DNA of 64,000 nucleotides from an uncultured Clostridium sp. (lineage in GTDB: Bacteria; Bacillota; Clostridia; Lachnospirales; Lachnospiraceae). The stretch's first letter is position 1. The number at the start of each line of letters is the position of its first letter. The notes below the pieces were generated by a model. That model ran no database searches. It saw only the letters and a list, made by a program, of their open reading frames with translations, and was not told where the DNA came from. The DNA is taken from the NCBI GenBank assembly GCA_947644195.1, contig CANRZB010000014.1:1-64000 (forward strand), written 5' to 3'. The translations under genes were made by a program, and so were the position numbers. This document shows, one piece after another, positions 28,389 through 37,139 of this stretch.

Positions 28389-28889
28389 CTATTTCTTTTT
28401 GTTTCGGTTGCAATACCGGTAAAATGCAAAGGGAATTCCCTGGTAGCTCTGCTCTTCCGATTTCCAGGTAATCTCCCATTCCTGCTTTTGATCCAGGTTC
28501 GGGAAAAAGGTATCTGCCTCAAAACTTTTTCCTACTTTCGTCACGTACACCTGATCGCAGTACCGCAGAAAAGTCTGATATACCACTCCGCCGCCAATAA
28601 TAAATACCGGACGGTGTTCATACGTCCTTAACACATCTAGCGCTTCCGCCCTGCTATGTACCACCAGCGCATCTTCAAACTGGTAATCTAACTGTCTGGT
28701 TAAGACAATATTGATCCGATCCGGCAGGACTGCGCCATTCGGCAGTCCTTCCATTGTTTTTCTTCCCCCTAATACCACGCCGCCTGTCGTCAATCCCCGG
28801 AAGAAATGTTTATCTGCCGGAATATGAATCAGTAACTCATTTTGATTTCCAATCGCCCAATTGCGGTCCACACATACTATACCGTTCAC
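28389..28889 (-). CDS. folA: dihydrofolate reductase
   Basis: The 166-residue enzyme reduces dihydrofolate with NADPH. Seen are AIGNQNELLIHIPAD with the active-site Asp, VVLGGRKTMEGLP (cofactor binding), INIVLT and FIIGGGVVYQTFL. The usual Leu-Pro-Trp before the helix is replaced by Leu-Leu-Ile-His, as in some Clostridial forms. The start is GTG at 28889, with GGGGAGG five bases away and no suitable ATG. It is the last gene after hflX. thyA, the usual partner, is not in the window. Confidence 0.92.
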   Translation of the reverse strand: MNGIVCVDRNWAIGNQNELLIHIPADKHFFRGLTTGGVVLGGRKTMEGLPNGAVLPDRINIVLTRQLDYQFEDALVVHSRAEALDVLRTYEHRPVFIIGGGVVYQTFLRYCDQVYVTKVGKSFEADTFFPNLDQKQEWEITWKSEEQSYQGIPFAFYRYCNRNKKK

Positions 28890-28918
28890 GAGATCCTCCC
28901 CTTCAAGACCATTTTGGC

Positions 28919-30172
28919 CTATTCAACAAACAGATACGCATATTCTTTTGGAATGGACGCTTTCACATAAATTCCATTGTCTCGGTAGTCCTCTTCCAAA
29001 ACTTGGCCATATTTTCGCATCAGATTCACTTTAGCGCCATCCGCATAGTCCAATACTTTTTCTACCATCACCTGTCCCTCTTTCAGGACACCAATCAAAG
29101 CATCCACCATTTCCTCGATCCCCTGCCCATGTTTTGCGGAGATCCGTACCGTCTGATCTGCACGCAGATCTTTTAAAATCACAGATTGTTCTAAACGATC
29201 CACTTTATTAAATGCCGTTACTATCTTCTTATCCTCGATTTCCAACCGACGCAGGGTATCGTATACCGTATACATCTGTGCATCCAAATCAGGATTTACA
29301 CTATCCACCACATGCAAAATAACATCTGCATATTTCGCCTCCTCCAGGGTGCTGCGAAACGCTTGAATTAAATGATGGGGCAGTTTGCGGATAAATCCCA
29401 CCGTATCCGTAAATAAAAGTTCCTCTCCATCTTCCCGGACATGCTTTCTCGTGGTAGGATCCAGGGTAGCAAACAATTTGTCTTCCGATAATACACCAGC
29501 ACCGGTCAGCCGATTCAGCAAAGTGGATTTCCCGGCATTGGTATACCCCACGATGGCAACGACCGGCATCGGGTTAGCCTGCCGCTTTTTCCGGGTAATC
29601 ATTCGGGTTCTTTGTACCTGTGCCAGCTCCCTTTTCACTATAGTAATCCGCTCCTTAATTAACCGCCGATCCATTTCCAGCTTCTGCTCTCCCGGTCCTC
29701 TGGTGCCAATACCGCCGCCCAGACGGGACAACTCACTGCGCCCTCCAATCAGATGGGATGCACGATACCGCAGCTGTGCCAGCTCTACCTGTAACTTTCC
29801 TTCACTTGTCGAGGCACGTTTGGCAAAAATGTCAAGGATCATGACAGTTCTGTCAATCACCTTGACATCTAAGGTCTCTTGTAAATTATGAAATTGTGCA
29901 GGAGATAATTCATCATCACACACAACCGCATCCGCATGGTATCGGTGTACCAATTCCCGGACTTCTTCTATTTTTCCTTTGCCAATATAGGTGCCGGGAT
30001 GAAAGCGCTCCCGGTTCTGAATCACTTTAGCCACAGTAATGGCACCCGCTGTCTGGCCCAACTCCTCTAATTCATCCAGCGATTTTACGGTTTCCTCCTC
30101 ATCTGCTGTAGCCACTCCAACCAATACAATCCGTTCCTGCTGTTCCTCTGTCTCATACATTATTTCTTTCAT
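28919..30172 (-). CDS. hflX: ribosome-associated GTPase HflX
   Basis: The 417-residue protein has the HflX N-terminal domain (TYIGKGKIEEVRELV, CDDELSPAQFHNLQE), the linker signature GGRSELSRLGGGIGTRGPGEQKLEMDRR, and a G domain with P-loop VGYTNAGKST near residue 205, switch II DTVGFIRKLPHHL and NKVD. HflX splits stalled or heat-damaged ribosomes. It lies 17 bases after the TPR lipoprotein gene and 29 bases before folA in one unit. The first ATG is only two bases from GGAGG, so the next in-frame Met four codons later could be used. Confidence 0.95.
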   Translation of the reverse strand: MKEIMYETEEQQERIVLVGVATADEEETVKSLDELEELGQTAGAITVAKVIQNRERFHPGTYIGKGKIEEVRELVHRYHADAVVCDDELSPAQFHNLQETLDVKVIDRTVMILDIFAKRASTSEGKLQVELAQLRYRASHLIGGRSELSRLGGGIGTRGPGEQKLEMDRRLIKERITIVKRELAQVQRTRMITRKKRQANPMPVVAIVGYTNAGKSTLLNRLTGAGVLSEDKLFATLDPTTRKHVREDGEELLFTDTVGFIRKLPHHLIQAFRSTLEEAKYADVILHVVDSVNPDLDAQMYTVYDTLRRLEIEDKKIVTAFNKVDRLEQSVILKDLRADQTVRISAKHGQGIEEMVDALIGVLKEGQVMVEKVLDYADGAKVNLMRKYGQVLEEDYRDNGIYVKASIPKEYAYLFVE

Positions 30173-30189
30173 TTCCTCCTGTTCTACGG

Positions 30190-31674
30190 CTATCTGACAG
30201 AATACCGGCTTCCCTGTCCATCTTCTGGCCCAGCTGGAGACTGCCCCTGCACTGTGTCCCCCGAAGTCGGCGCATCCGTTGCCTGACCGGGATTTTTCGT
30301 TACGGTTCCAGCGGTGGGTTCCGCCGATGCCCGATCCGGTGTGGCAGAGGATTGCTGTTTTGCCGTCTGTCCCGGCGTAGCAGAAGGGCTGTCTGACGGA
30401 TTTTGATTTGGTTCCGCCGTCGGCTGACCGTCCTGCTTGCCATCCTCTCCTCCCTGCGCATCCGCTTTCTGATCCCCATTTTTCGTGATCCGGGTACGGA
30501 TAAACGCTAACTCTTTTGTCATTGCCTCATCTGCCGGATAGGATTCCAAAAAGGTCTTCGCCGCTTTTGCCGCCTCCTGGAACTTCTGCTGCTTTTCCAA
30601 TAAAATAACCTGGTTTTTCAACAGATTGCGGTAGGCGCTTCCCATTCCCAACGCCAATCCCTCGGAGAGATAGTCCTCTGCCCGTTCCCATTCCTCAGTT
30701 GCAATCAACGCTCCCGCCATCTGATTGTAAACTTCGGGAATTCCAATCACAGCAACATTCTCAATATACTTCTCAAAATAATGGATCGCAGCGTCATAGT
30801 CCTGCTTCGCCATCTGTACCATCCCCAGGTAGTAATCGGCCTCCACGGAACCCTGTTTCTGTGCATCTTCCAGATAACTGACTGCCTGAGCTTCTTCTCC
30901 TAACTGTTGGTAGGCACGTCCCACCTGCATTTTCTGTTCGGCATCCTTTGCACGAATTCCCGTCAGCATCTCCAAAGATTCCTTGGCAGCATCCACCTGC
31001 CCCGATGCTTCATAGGCATCATAAAGGCCAAAATAAGCATCATAACAGTTCTTATCTAACTGCAGTGCCTGGGAAAAATCGTTCAGCGCCGTTTCTGGGT
31101 CTCCCATATTCATATACAGCTGCCCTCGCAGCAGATATCCATCCACGTCTTTTTTATCACTTTTTAACAGCTTGTCCAGGCTCTCCACCGCCTCCGCACT
31201 ATCACCGGAAGACCAGTACAACACTGCCATCGTCGAATATACACTACGGTCAATCTCTGGCTGTCCTTTGATCTCGAGAGAATTCTGACAACATTCTAAT
31301 GCTTTCTCATAATTATGCATCCCATAGTAAGCTAACGCTTCCCCATAATACAACTGCTTGTTGTTCCTGCGGGAAATCTTATTGTCCATTTCCTGGTATG
31401 CTTTTTCAAACTGTTTCACTGCCTTGTTATAATCCCCCAGAAAATTCAAAGTCATACCATAACCAATATAATATTCTGCTTTTTCCCCATTTTTCTGAAT
31501 GGCTTCCTCAAAAGATTTCGCCGCCTTTGCATAGTTCCCCTCCTCGGCTAGTTTCATCGCCTTTCCATATGCTTTGTCTGCTTTTCCACAACCCGCAGCA
31601 TAAAGCATGACAGCAAAAAGCAGGGCCAATGCTGCGCAGCCCTGTTCCACTCTTTTGATCCCCAAATTACCCAT
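30190..31674 (-). CDS. TPR-repeat lipoprotein
   Basis: The 494-residue protein has a signal peptide with a lipobox-like end (LYAAGC near residue 29). About ten tetratricopeptide repeats follow (about 35-395), such as AKAAKSFEEAIQKNGEKAEYYIGYG and ALNDFSQALQLDKNCYDAYFGL. A Pro/Thr/Ser/Gln-rich disordered tail makes up the last 90 residues. TPR arrays bind proteins, here probably on the outer face of the membrane; the partner is unknown. It follows the REC-EAL gene by 23 bases and precedes hflX by 17, so they look co-transcribed, though the functional link is not clear. Confidence 0.88.
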   Translation of the reverse strand: MGNLGIKRVEQGCAALALLFAVMLYAAGCGKADKAYGKAMKLAEEGNYAKAAKSFEEAIQKNGEKAEYYIGYGMTLNFLGDYNKAVKQFEKAYQEMDNKISRRNNKQLYYGEALAYYGMHNYEKALECCQNSLEIKGQPEIDRSVYSTMAVLYWSSGDSAEAVESLDKLLKSDKKDVDGYLLRGQLYMNMGDPETALNDFSQALQLDKNCYDAYFGLYDAYEASGQVDAAKESLEMLTGIRAKDAEQKMQVGRAYQQLGEEAQAVSYLEDAQKQGSVEADYYLGMVQMAKQDYDAAIHYFEKYIENVAVIGIPEVYNQMAGALIATEEWERAEDYLSEGLALGMGSAYRNLLKNQVILLEKQQKFQEAAKAAKTFLESYPADEAMTKELAFIRTRITKNGDQKADAQGGEDGKQDGQPTAEPNQNPSDSPSATPGQTAKQQSSATPDRASAEPTAGTVTKNPGQATDAPTSGDTVQGQSPAGPEDGQGSRYSVR

Positions 31675-31697
31675 GATATATCTCCATTTCCCAATTT

Positions 31698-33371
31698 TTA
31701 ACCTGCGCAGAATGCCAACTGCTCGTATTCATCCGAAGGCATCGGTTTTGCAAAATAAAATCCCTGCACATATTCACAACCGATTCCTTTCAGGAAATCG
31801 ACCTGGCTTTTCTTTTCCACCCCTTCAGCAATAACCGGCATTTCGAGGCGCTGCGCCATATTGACGACCGAAGCCAGAATGTTTTCACTGCGACCCGGTA
31901 TCTCCGCTTCCTCCATAAATTTCATATCTATTTTCAAAACATCGACGGCAATATCCTTCAAAACATTTAAAGAAGAATATCCACTGCCAAAATCATCCAT
32001 GAGTATCGTAAAACCATGATCCTGCAGCTTCTTCATTGTCTCTCGGATCAAATACGGATTGGTCGTATAGGCGCTTTCCGTCAGTTCCAGTTGGAACAGA
32101 TCTAAGGGAATCCCATAGGAATCCACCAGGGAACAGATCAAATCTACCAGATTCGGGTTATACACGCTGACCCGTGATACATTGACAGAGATCGGCATAG
32201 GCGTATAGCCTTTATCCAGCCATCCCCGCAGTAGCCGACACGAATGTTCCCAAACATAGTAATCTAACTGCATAATAAAACCATTCCGCTCAAACACCGG
32301 AATAAATTCTCCCGGCGAAATCATCCCACGGTCCGTTTCCCGCCAGCGTACCAATACTTCACCGCCGGCAATGCAATTTCCCTGAATATCATATTTGGGC
32401 TGAATATACAGGATGAATTTTTCCTGCTCCAGCGCCGGCCTGGTCATATTGACGATTCTTTGTTCCTTGATGAGATCCTGCCGCATCGCATCCTGATAAT
32501 AGGCAAAATTCTGAACATAACTGCCTTTACATTTCTTGGATGCCATCTTCGCATAGTCATACATATCATTGACTTCAATCCGGTAATCCGAAATCAGGTA
32601 GAACCCAAACACCGGAATCATATCAAACTCCAGGATCATCTGCCGCATCTCATTCCGAAACAGCTCTGCCATCTCTTCCAATTCCCGCCTATTGTCATAT
32701 TCCATACAGACAGCAAAGACATCGGCCCTCATTCTACCATAGACGACATATTGCTTATTCTGAAAATACTCTTTGAGCATACCTGCTATTTTTTTCAGGA
32801 TCTTATCTCCCTTGGCAATACCAAAAAAGGAATTGATCAGATGAAACTTGGAAATATCCAGACGAACTAACGCAAATTTCCGCTGGGAATAGCGATCTAA
32901 CATCTTGCGCGTTTCTAACTGAAAACGCTCTCTGCGGTATAATCCGGTCAGGGAATCATAGGATTCCAAATGCTGTAATTGTTTGCTGATCTGCAGACGA
33001 CTCCGTTCCAGCACATTGCGAAGCCGATATCGTATTATTTTGGAATGATAGGGTTTGCGAATAAAATCCCAGGCGCCGAGCTCCAGACAGCGGGATTCAT
33101 GTTCCGGTTCCCCTGCCCCTGTCGTTACTATGACCGGGATATCCCTATGCTTTTCTGACCTGCCACATTGCGTCAAAAATTCAAAACCATCCATGACTGG
33201 CATTACCAAATCCAAAATAACCGCATCTACTTTACCTGGATGTAAATCCATGATCTGTAATGCCTCATAGCCATTTTCTGCCTCAATGACACAGTACTCT
33301 TTTGACAATATATTAATTAGGATCTTGCGGTTGACCGCATCATCCTCCACTACCAATACAACGTTCTTCAT
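31698..33371 (-). CDS. response regulator with degenerate GGDEF and EAL domains
   Basis: From ATG 33371 (MKNVVLVVEDD, GGAGG seven bases upstream) the protein has 557 residues. Domains in order: receiver (1-120, phosphoacceptor in DAVILDLVMPVMDG), a GGDEF-like domain (about 150-300) whose signature is lost (GRMRADVFAV in place of GGDEF), and an EAL domain (about 310-557) with EVLVRW, ELTES, DDFGSGYSSLNVLK, KIDMKFM and EGVEKKSQ intact. It should break down c-di-GMP, with the dead GGDEF part possibly sensing GTP. No kinase gene is adjacent. It starts an apparent unit with a TPR lipoprotein, hflX and folA. Confidence 0.92.
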   Translation of the reverse strand: MKNVVLVVEDDAVNRKILINILSKEYCVIEAENGYEALQIMDLHPGKVDAVILDLVMPVMDGFEFLTQCGRSEKHRDIPVIVTTGAGEPEHESRCLELGAWDFIRKPYHSKIIRYRLRNVLERSRLQISKQLQHLESYDSLTGLYRRERFQLETRKMLDRYSQRKFALVRLDISKFHLINSFFGIAKGDKILKKIAGMLKEYFQNKQYVVYGRMRADVFAVCMEYDNRRELEEMAELFRNEMRQMILEFDMIPVFGFYLISDYRIEVNDMYDYAKMASKKCKGSYVQNFAYYQDAMRQDLIKEQRIVNMTRPALEQEKFILYIQPKYDIQGNCIAGGEVLVRWRETDRGMISPGEFIPVFERNGFIMQLDYYVWEHSCRLLRGWLDKGYTPMPISVNVSRVSVYNPNLVDLICSLVDSYGIPLDLFQLELTESAYTTNPYLIRETMKKLQDHGFTILMDDFGSGYSSLNVLKDIAVDVLKIDMKFMEEAEIPGRSENILASVVNMAQRLEMPVIAEGVEKKSQVDFLKGIGCEYVQGFYFAKPMPSDEYEQLAFCAG

Positions 33372-33530
33372 TCTCATGCCTCCCCATACTAAGGCTTCTG
33401 TTTTGTCTGTCCCTTCCCCCCGGAGCAATGAGCAAACACCGGATTGTGCCGCCGGCTCCCCTATACAGATATTTGATCCACCTAATATTGTACCATAGTT
33501 TCCAGAATATGTCTTCCCTTTTTTCGTGAT

Positions 33531-33559
33531 TTGTCATTGATATGTAATTATGATAAGAT
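33531..33559 (+). promoter_or_regulatory. promoter of the DtxR-like gene
   Basis: TTGTCA (33531-33536) and TAAGAT (33554-33559) are separated by 17 bases, 83 bases before the start codon. Confidence 0.5.
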
Positions 33560-33641
33560 GGAAGCAGACAATCACAGACCGAATCTGGTGTTCCCTTTGT
33601 CGTTTGCACCACTACACCAGATCAAACAGGGAGGAATAACT

Positions 33642-34016
33642 ATGGCAGGAGCATATAAATCCAACGAATCAGCAGAAAACTATCTGGAAACCATCTTATT
33701 ACTGAGCAGAAAATTGCCTGTGGTACGGTCTGTAGACATTGCAAATGAATTAAATTTCAAAAAATCCAGCGTCAGCGTCGCGATGAAAAATCTTCGTACA
33801 CAGGGTCATATCACGGTAACGGATGCCGGATTTATCTATCTTACGGAATCCGGTACATCCATAGCAGAAATGATCTATGAACGACACGAATTTCTCACAA
33901 AGTTTCTGATTTCCCTGGGCGTCTCCCAAGAAGTGGCCGCAGAGGACGCCTGCCGGATGGAACACGTGATCAGTGCAGAAAGTTTTGCCGCATTAAAAAA
34001 ACATATGAACGCTTAG
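33642..34016 (+). CDS. short DtxR/MntR-family metal-dependent regulator
   Basis: The 124-residue protein carries the winged-helix DNA-binding domain of the DtxR/MntR family (ESAENYLETILLLSRKLPVVRSVDIANELNFKKSSVSVAMKNL) and the start of the dimerisation/metal domain, with candidate ligands in ERHEFLTKFL and DACRMEHVIS. It ends early compared with MntR (about 140) and has no SH3-like domain. Iron or manganese-dependent repression is the family role. No metal transporter is next to it, so its targets lie elsewhere. ATG 33642 is chosen for GGGAGGAA at ideal distance; the open frame upstream lacks a site. Confidence 0.85.
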   Translation: MAGAYKSNESAENYLETILLLSRKLPVVRSVDIANELNFKKSSVSVAMKNLRTQGHITVTDAGFIYLTESGTSIAEMIYERHEFLTKFLISLGVSQEVAAEDACRMEHVISAESFAALKKHMNA

Positions 34017-34039
34017 ACTTTCGTATTCGATAAGAAATT

Positions 34040-34090
34040 GTTTCGTAAAGCGAACTCTCCGTTTGCTTTTGAAACTCTTGCGCAGAGCGC
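34040..34090. repeat. copy 1 of a short intergenic repeat
   Basis: On the minus strand this stretch reads CGACCGCGCTCTGCGCAAG followed by AGTTTCAAAAGC. The same pattern (CGACAGCGCTCGGTGCGAG, then AGTTTCAATAAA) occurs on the plus strand at about 37393-37424. Both are outside supported genes. Confidence 0.55.
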
Positions 34091-34149
34091 GGTCGTGTAA
34101 ACGACATCTTCATTACGCGCGAGTGCGCATTCCGCGGAGCGTTTTTTAT

Positions 34150-34188
34150 ATGATAGGAATAGTCCAGTATGGACTACTTTCCTATCAT
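34150..34188. repeat. strong 17-bp hairpin after the DtxR-like gene
   Basis: ATGATAGGAA plus TAGTCCA (34150-34166) pair with TGGACTA plus TTCCTATCAT (34170-34188), with a two-base bulge and a three-base loop. It stands right before the terminator at 34191. Confidence 0.7.
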
Positions 34189-34190
34189 CT

Positions 34191-34234
34191 AAAAAATCAC
34201 ATACCCGCCTGAACCAGGCAGTATGTGATTTTTT
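34191..34234. terminator. bidirectional terminator between the DtxR-like gene and trxA
   Basis: AAAAAATCACATAC (34191-34204) pairs perfectly with GTATGTGATTTTTT (34221-34234), extended inside by GCCTG/CAGGC. The T-runs on both strands suit termination of both convergent genes. Confidence 0.9.
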
Positions 34235-34310
34235 AGATTCCGTTCCTGTACTCCACTTGGAACACAGAAACAACTTTTCCATTCTGTATTTTTCCCCTGC
34301 ATGACTTACA

Positions 34311-34634
34311 CTAAGCCTTTGCAATAGCTTCCAACATTTCCAGAATATCTTCTTTGGAATGTAAACCAACCATCTCTTTGACAACGTTTCCTCTTTGAAA
34401 TACCAACAGATATGGAATATTCATAACTTGATACTTCTGCTGTAATTCGGGTTCTTCATCTACATTGACTTTACAGATGGTATACTCTGGATGTTCTGCA
34501 CTAACCTGCTCCAATATCGGTGCAATCATCTGGCACGGCCCACACCATTCTGCCCAGAAATCAACTAACACCGGACCATCCGCTTTCAATACTTCGGTTT
34601 CAAAATTCCCTGCATTTCCTTTTACTATAGCCAT
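34311..34634 (-). CDS. trxA: thioredoxin
   Basis: The protein (107 residues from the chosen start) has the thioredoxin fold and the active site WAEWCGPCQMIAP, with the cis-proline region YQVMNIPYLLVFQ. It reduces disulfides in cytoplasmic proteins. I choose ATG 34634 (MAIVKGN) because ATGGGGATT lies properly before it and it fits family length; upstream in-frame starts at 34646 and 34676 lack good sites. No thioredoxin reductase is adjacent. Confidence 0.92.
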   Translation of the reverse strand: MAIVKGNAGNFETEVLKADGPVLVDFWAEWCGPCQMIAPILEQVSAEHPEYTICKVNVDEEPELQQKYQVMNIPYLLVFQRGNVVKEMVGLHSKEDILEMLEAIAKA

Positions 34635-34783
34635 ATGAATCCCCATTTCTGCACTGCCTTTTTTGCTTGTGGGCAACCCCTGCCAGACAGTGCGCAGACA
34701 CTGGTTGCCACAACATCATCATATTTCATCGTTCCTCAATTGTCAATCGTTAGATCCCAGATAATTATCTCCCGGGGATGTGT

Positions 34784-34827
34784 CACCCGCCGCTCTCGCT
34801 ATGCATAAGATATAGTACGACTATATC
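34784..34827 (+). promoter_or_regulatory. sigma-K-like promoter and palindrome before dpaA
   Basis: CACC (34784-34787), a 16-base spacer and CATAagaTA (34804-34812) match the pattern known for late mother-cell sigma-K promoters (AC at -35, CATAnnnTA at -10). GATATAGT-acg-ACTATATC (34809-34827) is a perfect palindrome overlapping the -10 and the expected start of transcription. Confidence 0.55.
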
Positions 34828-34848
34828 AGGGAACAGGAGGTCCATTTC

Positions 34849-35670
34849 ATGGAGTCGATCCATCAAATCTCTCTCTACGGTTCTGACAAACGACAGCTCA
34901 TGTTGGGAAAACTATTTGAGGAAGCCGGGGTATCTGTGCAATATCTAGAGGAATCCCGTGGTATTCCAGAGATCGCCAGCTGTCAGGTATCCACTTCTGC
35001 GACGACCATCCTGCTACCATTACCATGTCCACAATCTTTATATGAAATGATCTTATCCTGTGTGGAACCGGGATATCGGATCTTGGGCGGGAATCTTCCT
35101 GCCTCTTTTGTGGAACAGTGTACCCGTTCCGGCGCAAAAGTATACGACTATTTAAAGAGTCCATCTGTTGTGATTCATAATACTGTCGCTACTGCGGAAG
35201 GGGCTATCTGTGAAGCAATCATCCACAGTCCCTGGAATTTACACGGAAGCGATTGTCTGGTTATGGGATATGGCCGCTGTGGATCCGTCCTGGCTCATCG
35301 TCTGGCAGGCATGGGATGCCATGTAACAATCTCTGCTCGGGATATTATTAAGATTGCCCAGGCAGAAACTTATGGTTATGAAATTCTTCATCCGGAAACA
35401 GATGTTTCCCGTTTTCGGTTCTTATTTAATACGATACCTGCACCCATCATCCATGAAACATTTTTAAAGAAACTGTCACCCGAAGTGACCATCATTGACA
35501 TTGCATCAGCTCCGGGCGGCTGTGATTTTGATTATTGCAGGAAACATGAAATCTCTGCATACCTATGTCCTGGTCTGCCAGCGAAATATGCACCAAAGAG
35601 TTCTGCTGAAATTATTTTTCAGCATATTCAGGAAATATTTCAATTGCAATCGAAAGGAAAAATGCTATGA
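34849..35670 (+). CDS. dpaA: dipicolinate synthase subunit A
   Basis: The 273-residue protein (SpoVFA family) makes dipicolinic acid together with DpaB during late sporulation in the mother cell. It has an N-terminal domain (1-125) and a NAD(P)-binding Rossmann domain with VMGYGRCGSVLAHRLAGMG near residue 140 and the late IDIASAPGGCDF. Length is slightly short for the family but complete. Its last codons overlap dpaB by ATGA. Upstream is a sigma-K-like promoter. The pair is a strong sign that the organism forms endospores. Confidence 0.93.
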   Translation: MESIHQISLYGSDKRQLMLGKLFEEAGVSVQYLEESRGIPEIASCQVSTSATTILLPLPCPQSLYEMILSCVEPGYRILGGNLPASFVEQCTRSGAKVYDYLKSPSVVIHNTVATAEGAICEAIIHSPWNLHGSDCLVMGYGRCGSVLAHRLAGMGCHVTISARDIIKIAQAETYGYEILHPETDVSRFRFLFNTIPAPIIHETFLKKLSPEVTIIDIASAPGGCDFDYCRKHEISAYLCPGLPAKYAPKSSAEIIFQHIQEIFQLQSKGKML

Positions 35671-36257
35671 CAACACCAAACTCGATCACAGTCGGTTTTG
35701 CCATTACCGGTTCCTTCTGTACCTTTTCTAAAACACTGACAGTATTAGAAAATATGAAAGAGCAGGGTTACGACATCATTCCGATTTTCTCAGACCACGC
35801 TGCCACCATGGATAACCGTTTTACCAAAGCCGAAGACTTTCGGAAAAAAGTAGAAGAAATCACTGGTCACCCGGGGATTGACACAATCCAGACAGCAGAA
35901 CCGATCGGTCCACACGACCCGTTAGATGTTCTGGTCATTGCTCCCTGCACGGGAAATACCATGGCAAAACTGGTCAACGGCATTACAGACAGCCCAGCGT
36001 TAATGGCAGCCAAAGCACATCTGCGCAACGAACGTCCCCTGGTGATCTCCGTTTCCACAAACGACGCCATGGGAATGAATTTTAAAAACTTAGGCATGCT
36101 TTATAATGTAAAAAATATATTTTTTGTTCCATTCGGACAGGATGATTACCAGAAGAAAACCGCTTCCCTCATTGCCCATGTGGATCTGATCCCAGATACC
36201 ATCCAGGCAGCGCTGCAAGGGAAGCAGCTTCAGCCGGTACTACGCTCTCCTTTTTAG
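35667..36257 (+). CDS. dpaB: dipicolinate synthase subunit B
   Basis: The 196-residue flavoprotein-like subunit (SpoVFB) has SITVGFAITGSFCTFSK at its start, and IAPCTGNTMAKLVNGITDSPALMAAKAHLRN, typical of the flavin-binding Ubx/Dfp-type fold. With DpaA it converts dihydrodipicolinate to dipicolinate, the calcium-binding compound of the spore core. The start ATG overlaps the dpaA stop (ATGA), with AAAGG upstream. A terminator follows. Confidence 0.94.
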   Translation: MTTPNSITVGFAITGSFCTFSKTLTVLENMKEQGYDIIPIFSDHAATMDNRFTKAEDFRKKVEEITGHPGIDTIQTAEPIGPHDPLDVLVIAPCTGNTMAKLVNGITDSPALMAAKAHLRNERPLVISVSTNDAMGMNFKNLGMLYNVKNIFFVPFGQDDYQKKTASLIAHVDLIPDTIQAALQGKQLQPVLRSPF

Positions 36258-36283
36258 GCTGTGTCGGATTATCTTTCAAACGT

Positions 36284-36319
36284 ACCGGTCTCCCTTTTGG
36301 GTGGGCCGGTTTTCTTTTT
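36284..36319 (+). terminator. terminator after dpaB
   Basis: ACCGGTCTCCC, a TTTT loop and GGGTGGGCCGGT form a stem with internal mismatch, followed by TTTCTTTTT on the plus strand. Confidence 0.75.
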
Positions 36320-36329
36320 CCGTTCCGGT

Positions 36330-37139
36330 CTATTTAAAAAATTCATGGCATCCATGCCGGCTGATTTTCGTCAGACAGCGATCAAACCATTGGACATTAC
36401 CGCGATCGGCCAATGCCCTCTCCATAAAGTACAGCGCTCCCTGGGATGGATCCTGTCCGTCCAGGGCAGCCTGTACTGCTTTTTTCGTTCCCGCTGACAC
36501 ATGCACCCGGTAGTAACTGCCGTTGGAAATCGGAGAAAACTGATATCTCCTGCCAGAATGGGCAAAGACCACCCCTCGTACCGAATTTGGAAATTCCTTA
36601 CTGATTACACGGTTTAATACCACATTGGCAACCAGGATTCTTCCTTTCTGATCTTCGCCTCCGGCTTCCGCCTCTACAATGCGCTCCAATATTGTTTGTG
36701 CCTTGGTCCCTTTGATTTTTCCACAGGCTTTTTTTATTTTCTGCCGGCGTAGCTTTCGCGCCTCCTCTATTTTACGACGTTCTTCCTCCTGTTTTCGACG
36801 CTCTTCCTCGATCTTGCGCTGTCGTTCGCGTTCCCGCTCTTCCGCTTCCATTTGCCGCCGTGTCTGTTCCAGATTTTGCAGACGCTCCTGAACAGCCCGT
36901 TCCCGCTGTAAGGATTTCCATTGACGGTAGCTTTCTTCCACCGTATCCACTACATCGGCTGATGCTTCCATGATTTCCGCCGTATTTGCTTTGACCGATA
37001 ATGTCATCAGTTCAACATCTGCCGGCGATTCATACATTGCCTCTGGTGCCTTTGCAACCACGGTTCCTCTGGAACTTGCCACGAAAATCATAGTGGCAGC
37101 ACTCGTCAAGGCAATATATCGTCTCCATGTCTGTTTCAT
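36330..37139 (-). CDS. SleB-type cell wall hydrolase with coiled coil
   Basis: The 269-residue exported protein has a signal peptide (about 1-30). A charged coiled-coil region follows (about 70-140, rich in Glu/Arg/Lys, starting near YRQWKSLQRERAVQERL). The C-terminal hydrolase_2/SleB domain (about 147-265) shows ILERIVEAEAGGEDQKGRIL with the catalytic Glu, ANVVLNRV, FPNSVRGVVF, YQFSPISNGSYY and ALYFMERALAD. SleB enzymes are lytic transglycosylases on spore cortex or vegetative wall. The coiled coil in place of a peptidoglycan-binding domain suggests recruitment by a partner. It converges with dpaAB. Confidence 0.88.
   Translation of the reverse strand: MKQTWRRYIALTSAATMIFVASSRGTVVAKAPEAMYESPADVELMTLSVKANTAEIMEASADVVDTVEESYRQWKSLQRERAVQERLQNLEQTRRQMEAEERERERQRKIEEERRKQEEERRKIEEARKLRRQKIKKACGKIKGTKAQTILERIVEAEAGGEDQKGRILVANVVLNRVISKEFPNSVRGVVFAHSGRRYQFSPISNGSYYRVHVSAGTKKAVQAALDGQDPSQGALYFMERALADRGNVQWFDRCLTKISRHGCHEFFK

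Noticed and set aside
34013..34384. 123-codon ORF overlapping trxA
   Set aside because: It covers a terminator, a hairpin and the repeat, and overlaps thioredoxin in another frame. It has no good start.
36679..36891. Serine/arginine-rich 70-codon plus-strand ORF
   Set aside because: It is the reverse complement of the charged coiled-coil region of the SleB-like gene.
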